Translations under genes and position numbers: made by a program
Shown: in pieces, positions 58,195 to 64,000 of the stretch
Layout of the letters: each line of letters starts with the position of its first letter
Numbering within the stretch: the first letter of the stretch is position 1
Source: Parasponia andersonii
Lineage: Eukaryota; Streptophyta; Magnoliopsida; Rosales; Cannabaceae
Direction of reading: 5' to 3'
Length of the DNA: 64,000 bases
Assembly (NCBI GenBank): GCA_002914805.1
Contig: JXTB01000035.1
Location: forward strand, 429,028-493,027
The notes under the pieces: model-generated
What the model was told of the DNA's origin: nothing
The model's database searches: none
What the model saw: the letters and a program-made list of their open reading frames with translations, nothing else

Positions 58195-59765
58195 AGTTAT
58201 GTTATGCGAAATACATATACGTATAATAATCGCAAATATACGGATTGTAAACAAATAATAAAGTGATAAGAGAGTTATCAATCTCACAAGAAATCGGGTG
58301 TCAAATTATCACTAAGTACCAGAATTATCACAACCTAATTTTATTTAGGCAATCAAACTTAATGAATTTATAATTAAATAAATATTAATATAAATATAAA
58401 TACATACAAAATATGGAAACTTCTATGCATAAATATACTAGAGGATTGAATTTACTTGACTATCAATTATGTCTTTTGATTACTAATTATATTTTAATTA
58501 ATTATGCCTAGTTTATAAGCCAAGAATCCTAAGGTATTTTTATTCCTCTCTCAAATATTGAGTGAAATCATTCCTAAATTACAATTCCAATATCTCTATT
58601 CTGAATCTAGAAATTAAGAATTCATTATATTCAATGTTCAATGGTTCTTCGGTCATAACTTCAAAGGAGTTATATGCTCTCTCAAACTCTATACGCTCCT
58701 AAGTTATACTATCCTATGGTCATATCTAAAATTCTTTCTCTCAAGTTCTGAATTCTAAAAATCAAATCATCTAATTAGTGGCCAATTAAAGAAGCATTAA
58801 GCATGGAATAATATAAATAAATTCTAGAATAATATCAAAAAACATATTAGAAAATTAATACATAAAATAAAATACAAACTATATCATTCCACAAGCATAT
58901 AATAATTAATTTCAATATAAGGGAATCTATTACTAATCTCAATAAGAAATTCATAATTCGAAACATGTTCATAAATCAAGCACAATACAAAATTCAAATG
59001 AGATTAGAGTGAGAAAGAGAAAGACAAATCTCTTTAGTGAAAATAGAATTTCAAGTTTTCAATTCTTCAAGCATCTTTCCCAAGTATCCTTTCCAAATTT
59101 TAACTCCAAAGCTATCTAAGTGCATCTCCTTTCCAACTCTCCACACCTTGAAATAGAGGATTAACTAAGCATTTATACGACACCTAAATGACCTAGTACA
59201 AAGAAAATCTAATCATTCGATCGAATACAATCAAGGGCCGAGAATGCTCTAGAAATCTAGCTAAAAACATAGCTACAGATGTGTAGGAGTGTCACGGCGC
59301 TCATTGGACAACACTGCATCACTCACAGTTCTTGAGCCTTTTTTCTTCTAGGAAGTGTCGCAGTGCACTATTCAAGCGTTGTGGCACTGCTATTCAAGAG
59401 CCAGGATACTTAATATCTAGCACCGTGGTGCTCATTGTTCTGGAAAGTTTTTCCATGCGGCACTATTCAAGAGCGATGGCACTGCCCTTACTGGTTGTTA
59501 AAAATCAGTGCCAATAAATAGCACCAAAGAGCCATATTTGTTGTCCGGACTCTCCAACGAGCTTTTCTTTGCGCTTTTAAGCTACCAATCAACATTGAAT
59601 TGTTCAAATCTCTTAGAGAATATTTTCTTGCACTCCAATGGCTACAAATCACCATGTTTCAATCGGCTTTGCTAGCACCCAAGAAGGCTTTAAAAATCTC
59701 CATTTCAGTGCCCAAAAATACACTATATCTTATTTCTTCTTTTCCTATAACAAAAAAAAATATTA
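58195..59765. repeat. Possible old LTR with GGCACTATTCAAG repeats
   Basis: From about 59285 to 59510 words of the type CGGCACTATTCAAGAGC, TGGCACTGC and GCGCTCATTG recur several times. Such GC-richer runs about one-bit themes occur in LTRs of some plant Gypsy elements. The 5' part (58260-58350) has TTATCAATCTCACAAGAAAT and GGGTGTCAAATTATCAC, reminiscent of sequence flanking Gypsy primer sites on the opposite strand. No partner, ends or ORF were resolved. Confidence 0.3.
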
Positions 59766-60414
59766 AACCAATAAAAATACTTGAGAATTTATAATTATTC
59801 GAACTTAAAAATACTTTATTTGTTAGTAGTTAACCCTTTCATCGCACTATCATAATAAACTTACTTGATTAATGAATAAATTTTTTAGTTAGATTCGAAA
59901 AAAAAAAAACAAGGGTAGTTGGGGATAAAGGATTCTTTTATGAGAGAAAAGTTGGCCCTCAATGCGTGTATATATATATTTATATATTGTATTTTTTTCA
60001 CAAAAAGAAATGCAAATATGCTACTGATGGCCCATGCTTATAAGTATTATCATTAATTTGAGAATATTAATAATTGCATTAACTTAAATATATTACTAGG
60101 ATAATAATTACCACTATTGCCCTTAAAAATCAAAATCACGTACGTTTATAATAAGACAAACATGAAGGTCATGTAATTTTTTTAAGAGTGAAGGATTAAG
60201 AATCTTAAACTTCAATGTCAGAGAAAAAATATAGTTACTAATTAAGCTGTAACTGTGACCACCCAATCATATAAAGTTATATATTACCTAATATATGCAT
60301 ATATATATATATATATATTTATGATTACTTAAATATAGATAACAATAATCACAAGTACTAACAAAAGAGTATTTTTAATATTAGTGTGTAGAAATTATGA
60401 TCGTTGAAAGCTAG
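59766..60414. other. Intergenic, no gene seen
   Basis: AT-rich with an AT microsatellite at 60299-60318. It ends with the left flank GCTAG of the Tat element. Confidence 0.5.
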
Positions 60415-60876
60415 TGTTATGCATCAAATTCACATATGCTCGAACATAGCGAGTAGATTTTTATCCCGAAGGATTCAAATCTCCAAGATATTAGGAGTAG
60501 ATTTGGAATTTAAGAGATAAGATAATTCAAATAAAGATTTTACTAGATCTTAGAGGAGATAAATATGAATTCAAATTCGTATTCAATGTAATTTTTTTAT
60601 AATCTTTTTAATATTGAAAAGATCACATATGTAATAGGACCTATCTCCTCAGACCTATAAATACAAGGCTCATGAGCAAATAAAGGACCCAACTGAAAGC
60701 TTTTTTGTAACTAGTATATTGAGAAAATAATACCGACTATAATGGACATAGGCACTTTGTTTGAAAGGCTGAGCAAGTTCGTGTTCTTTATTCTTTTAAT
60801 TATTCTCTTTACTATTCTTTATTTTCTAGAAAAAAAATTATCAATCCCATTGTTATACTAACTTTTGGTATCAATA
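60415..60876 (+). repeat. 5' LTR of the Tat-lineage element
   Basis: TGTTATGCATC to TTTGGTATCAATA (terminal CA appears as TA). TATA box TATAAATA is at 60656-60663. Just after it, TGGTACTAGAG (60880-60890) may be a degenerate Met-tRNA primer site. Confidence 0.85.
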
Positions 60877-60957
60877 ATTTGGTACTAGAGAAAGGGCCTT
60901 CGATAAAAATATCCAACCAAAACTATCATTTTTTCAGTTTTCAACAAATCTATAAAT

Positions 60958-61025
60958 ATGGTGATGACAAGACGCAAAACTTCTGTGACTAGAAATGCTA
61001 CCGCTGCAAGACCATATGTGGAGAT
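60958..61025 (+). pseudogene. Tat gag start, cut by a nested LTR
   Basis: A short ORF opens MVMTRRKTSVTRN about 80 bases after the LTR, where gag should start, and runs into the nested LTR at 61026. The rest of the gag N-terminus is absent. Assignment rests on position and basic composition. Confidence 0.45.
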
Positions 61026-61574
61026 TGTTGGAATTTGGCTAAATATTAAAAATATAAAAGAAACTAAAGTCCCACATCGGTAGGAGATGGAAAGGAATAG
61101 AGGCTTGAGCCCTATATAAGGAGATTATCTCCTTGGCTACTGATCATCCTAATATATGGCATTTCAAGTATTTTCTTCTTATGGGGAATTTTTTTTCTAG
61201 TCTCTTTGTGTGTTTCCTTTCAAGGAGAAGAGAAGTGTGAGTTCTCTTATTTTCTTGTGTAAAAGAGATGATTGTTCAAAGAGAGGAGAAAGGTATGAAG
61301 AGAAAATATTTGTGAGGGTCTCTTATGAGAGAGTACTTGGATGTATTGGGGATATTGGATAGAAAACGGAAAATATATGTGATTGTAAAAAATTTTCATA
61401 TAGTGAAATTTGTTTCTAAGGGCAGTAGTTTTTCTCCTGATTTAAAAGTTTTCTAATTAAATTTTTGTGTTGTGGTGGTTGTTTCTATTCTCTGTTCTTA
61501 TTTCTCTGTTATTCTAATATTCATAAAAGTGAGATCCTAGGAGCAGTGAATCTGGTTCGGTCAGATTCACAACA
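61026..61574 (+). repeat. Copia-type LTR nested in the Tat element
   Basis: Runs TGTTGGAATTTGG to GATTCACAACA with the AAGTCCCACATCGG block near the start and TATATAAG (61113-61120) downstream, a combination typical of plant Copia LTRs. It is preceded by GTGGAGAT, resembling a Copia polypurine tract. Flanking pentamers (GAGAT, TAATA) do not match, so it may be a solo LTR joined by deletion. Confidence 0.7.
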
Positions 61575-61619
61575 TAATAGACGTCCTTTGCCTCAAAGAT
61601 TATCCGACAAAGAATTTTT

Positions 61620-62140
61620 AAAGAAAGAGTGAGTCGATCACTTTCAATAAGGAGAATGCCCGTGACGTGCACTATCCCCATAATGACCCGCTATTCGTTA
61701 CTCTTTAGATTAACAACATGCTCATAATCGATGATGGAAGCTTAGTGGACATCTTATACTTAAGTACTGTCAAGGAGATGGGTTTGGGTGTACAGCACTT
61801 GAAGCTAACTATGGCCAAGCTTTACAGCTTCACTGATATCAACATCGTGCCCATAGGTGTAATTCAGCTCGCACTCATTATAGGAGCGAGACCTCGCTAG
61901 ACAATAGTCATGATCGATTTCCTTATAGTAGATTGCCCAACAACCTACAATGCGGTCCTTGGAAAACTACCCCTTTGAGAACTGAAAACCATCACCTCGA
62001 TCCATTATTTGGAGATGAAGTTCCCAACTCTAGAAAGAGTTGGAGTTTTACGAGGCGAGCAACAAAAAGCTCATAAATACTATAACTAGTCAATTAGGAC
62101 TGCTGAGAAAAAGGCCTAGATAGGCGAACTATAAATCTTG
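61620..62140 (+). pseudogene. Tat gag end and aspartic protease
   Basis: Translation of the plus strand gives SITFNKENARDVHYPHND, then INNMLIIDDGSLVDILYLST (protease active site DDGS), GVIQLALIIGARPR and FLIVDCPTTYNAVLGK, the conserved order of Tat/Ogre-type gag-protease. Stops interrupt at about 61706, 61898 and 61976 and repeatedly after 62080. The protease would cleave the Gag-Pol polyprotein; this copy is dead. Confidence 0.82.
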
Positions 62141-62489
62141 AGTCTGCGGCTGAATCTATTAGAATCCTCACATGATCAACAAGGAGAAGAATACTGGACT
62201 TGTATAGGATCTCACTTAATTTTGATTGAATGAACAAAAATAAAGTCACCCTAAATAGATCTAATTTGTCGGTGTCTAAAAGATGACGAGCTGTCTACTT
62301 GAGAAAAAGAAGCCAGATGCAATGATGAGCTACATTAACGAAGTTTCTCGGTCCCACCACATTACGTGGTAATTATTATAGGGGGTAGACTTTAAAAGAT
62401 GTGCTTTAAGGATGCAACTAGCCAATGAAGAGAAAGAACATATGGGCTACATGCAACAATGCCATAAGGCTTTTCCATTACTATAAAAT

Positions 62490-62800
62490 GTAAACTATCA
62501 AGCTAAATGGATAAAAGCCGAGTCCACAAGGCCCATCACTTTGAGTAAAGTTAGTTGATTTGTTGCGAGATACGTAATGTATATATTTAGAGTTCTAGAA
62601 AAGGTCGTGTTAGATAATAGCACAGTTTAAGAGTACTTTATTCAAGGGGACATATGGCACGAAACAATGATTCCAGTAGAACTTAAAGTATAAACTCAAA
62701 GAGTGGGAGCCTACAACTAGGAGACTAATCTCGAGTTTTTTCAAAGATATCTCGACCTCCTAGAAGAAGAATAAGAACAAGTATAGATATAAGAAGTATT
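62490..62800 (+). pseudogene. Tat integrase remnant
   Basis: Near 62505 the reading KWIKAESTRPITLS corresponds to the integrase core motif of Tat elements (KWIEAE type). At 62669-62780 IPVELKV, then TQRVGAYN, ETNLEFFQRYLDLLEE (separated by stops) matches the downstream linker. RT, RNase H and the catalytic acidic residues are gone. Confidence 0.6.
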
Positions 62801-63039
62801 ATTAAGTCTTGTGTTTTCTCTTTCATTGTAATAATTCTACTTAAATAATGATAAGTTCATTTTTGGATTTGTCTAAGTAAAACCCTTTCAATAATTAGTT
62901 TCATATTGCTTTATCACCTCGAGATTGTAGAGGCATAATATGTATTGAAACATAAATAATCGTGTTCTAGTACTACAGCTTGAGCATACATGTATTCGAA
63001 TGTTATAATGTTTGAATGACACCAAGAACTAAGGGTAAT

Positions 63040-63514
63040 TATTATGCATCAAATTCACATGTACTCAAAGATATCGAGTAGATTTTTATCAAAAGATTTC
63101 CTCCATCTAAAATTCAAATATCCAAGATATTAGGGATTAAATTTAGAATTTAAGAGATAAGATTATTCAAATAAAGATTTTACTATATCTTAGAGGAGAT
63201 AAATACGGATTCAAATTTATATTCAATATAATCTTTTTGATATTTGAAAAGATCTCATCTGTAATAGAGGATCTATCTCCTCAGGCCTAAAAATACAAGG
63301 CTCATGAGCAGAGAAAGAACCCAACTTAAAGCTCTCTTGTAACTATTATACGGAGAAAATAACACTGATTAGAGTGGATATTGACACTTTATTCAAAAGA
63401 CTGAATCACTCTAAAATCATTCGTGTTTTTTATTCTCTTAATTATTCTTTTTACCATTCTCTATTTTCTAAAAAAACCATCGATCCGTTGTTATACTAAC
63501 TTTTGGTATTAACA
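63040..63514 (+). repeat. 3' LTR of the Tat-lineage element
   Basis: Begins TATTATGCATC (TG changed to TA) and ends TTTTGGTATTAACA. The TATA box of the 5' LTR is damaged here (CTAAAAATAC near 63286). A weak purine tract (AAGGGTAAT) precedes it. Confidence 0.85.
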
Positions 63515-63519
63515 GCTGG

Positions 63520-64000
63520 TATTAATAATAATTAATAATCGGTGGTAGTGACAAAAGAGCCTTTTAGTTTATCGTCGATTTAAGGAGTAATTTACGTAAA
63601 TTGTCTCATTTTTACCGTCACATATTAGTAAATGGTTACTTTTTATTTAATAAGTAAATGGTCGAATATAAAAACTTTCACACTAGATATATTAACCGAT
63701 AAACTAAATTCAAATTAGCGGAATTTACACCATGGGACAACTAATTTTCTTTTGATGATAAATAAATCTTGCTCAATAACTTAGTAAAAACAAGTGCCTT
63801 ACTTGCCACTTATATAAAATTATTTACGAGACCCTAAAATGTACTTAAAATCTAAATACATCTAGGAGAAAAAAATAAAATAAAAAAGTATTCTTCTTTC
63901 CTAGCCTTACTCTCCACCATTTACCATTCATTGTCCTCTGATCTTCTTGCTCCATCTCCACCAACAAGTCCTCATCTTCATCATAGTCTTCTTATTTATA
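63520..64000. other. Intergenic, window end
   Basis: AT-rich, becoming CT-rich (CCTCATCTTCATCATAG-like) at the end. No gene seen within the window. Confidence 0.5.

Larger units (their letters stand above)
60415..63514 (+). mobile_element. Deleted Tat-lineage Gypsy element with a nested Copia LTR
   Basis: Short LTRs (60415-60876 and 63040-63514) are flanked by GCTAG (60410-60414) and GCTGG (63515-63519), four of five bases matching. The interior, about 2.2 kb, shows a gag start, a Copia LTR, then a Tat-type protease and an integrase scrap, all with stops. A full Tat element is several times longer, so most of gag and pol is lost. Confidence 0.82.

Overview
This is nuclear DNA of a flowering plant, almost certainly a eudicot. 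It is AT-rich, has one ordinary intron-split plant gene, and otherwise consists largely of LTR retrotransposons of plant-specific lineages (Athila, Tekay/Del chromovirus, Sirevirus-type Copia, Tat). There are no bacterial features, tRNA or rRNA genes, or CRISPR arrays. The species cannot be named from the sequence.

Layout. 1-6489: 3' part of an Athila-type Ty3/Gypsy element (broken RNase H-integrase, then a long downstream region, then a 1.6 kb 3' LTR). The downstream region, where Athila elements often carry an env-like ORF, holds an intact intronless 217-codon LOG-like ORF (cytokinin-activating phosphoribohydrolase family) with its own TATA box. 6490-9320: AT-rich DNA with a foldback repeat and a 152 bp tandem duplication. 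9326-19089: a complete but decayed Tekay-type chromovirus with 2.5 kb LTRs, Met-tRNA primer site, polypurine tract and perfect 5 bp target duplication (GTTTT). 20823-39000: a graveyard of related LTRs: a plus-strand solo LTR (20823-23020), a minus-strand two-LTR element lacking coding sequence (23370-29731, duplication AGTTT), and two minus-strand solo LTRs (about 34140-36556 and 36719-38945).

40322-44356: the one clear host gene, a three-exon 3-ketoacyl-CoA synthase whose sequence matches FIDDLEHEAD/KCS10. It has 548 codons, consensus splice sites and an intact Cys-His-Asn triad. It should act in the ER of epidermal cells, making very-long-chain fatty acids for cuticle.

48413-53959: a minus-strand Sirevirus-type Copia element with both LTRs but most of pol deleted. 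60415-63514: a small Tat-lineage remnant with 0.47 kb LTRs, a protease remnant, an integrase remnant and a Copia LTR lodged in gag. Remaining stretches are AT-rich, with microsatellites, short duplications and possible LINE tails.

The most unusual item is the LOG-like gene inside the Athila element. Other points of interest are a TATA-plus-GC-rich-leader design shared by all the Tekay-type LTRs, a strong C-to-T decay signature in the dead elements, and a recurrent TGTTGCAACA-type palindrome in the Sirevirus remnant.
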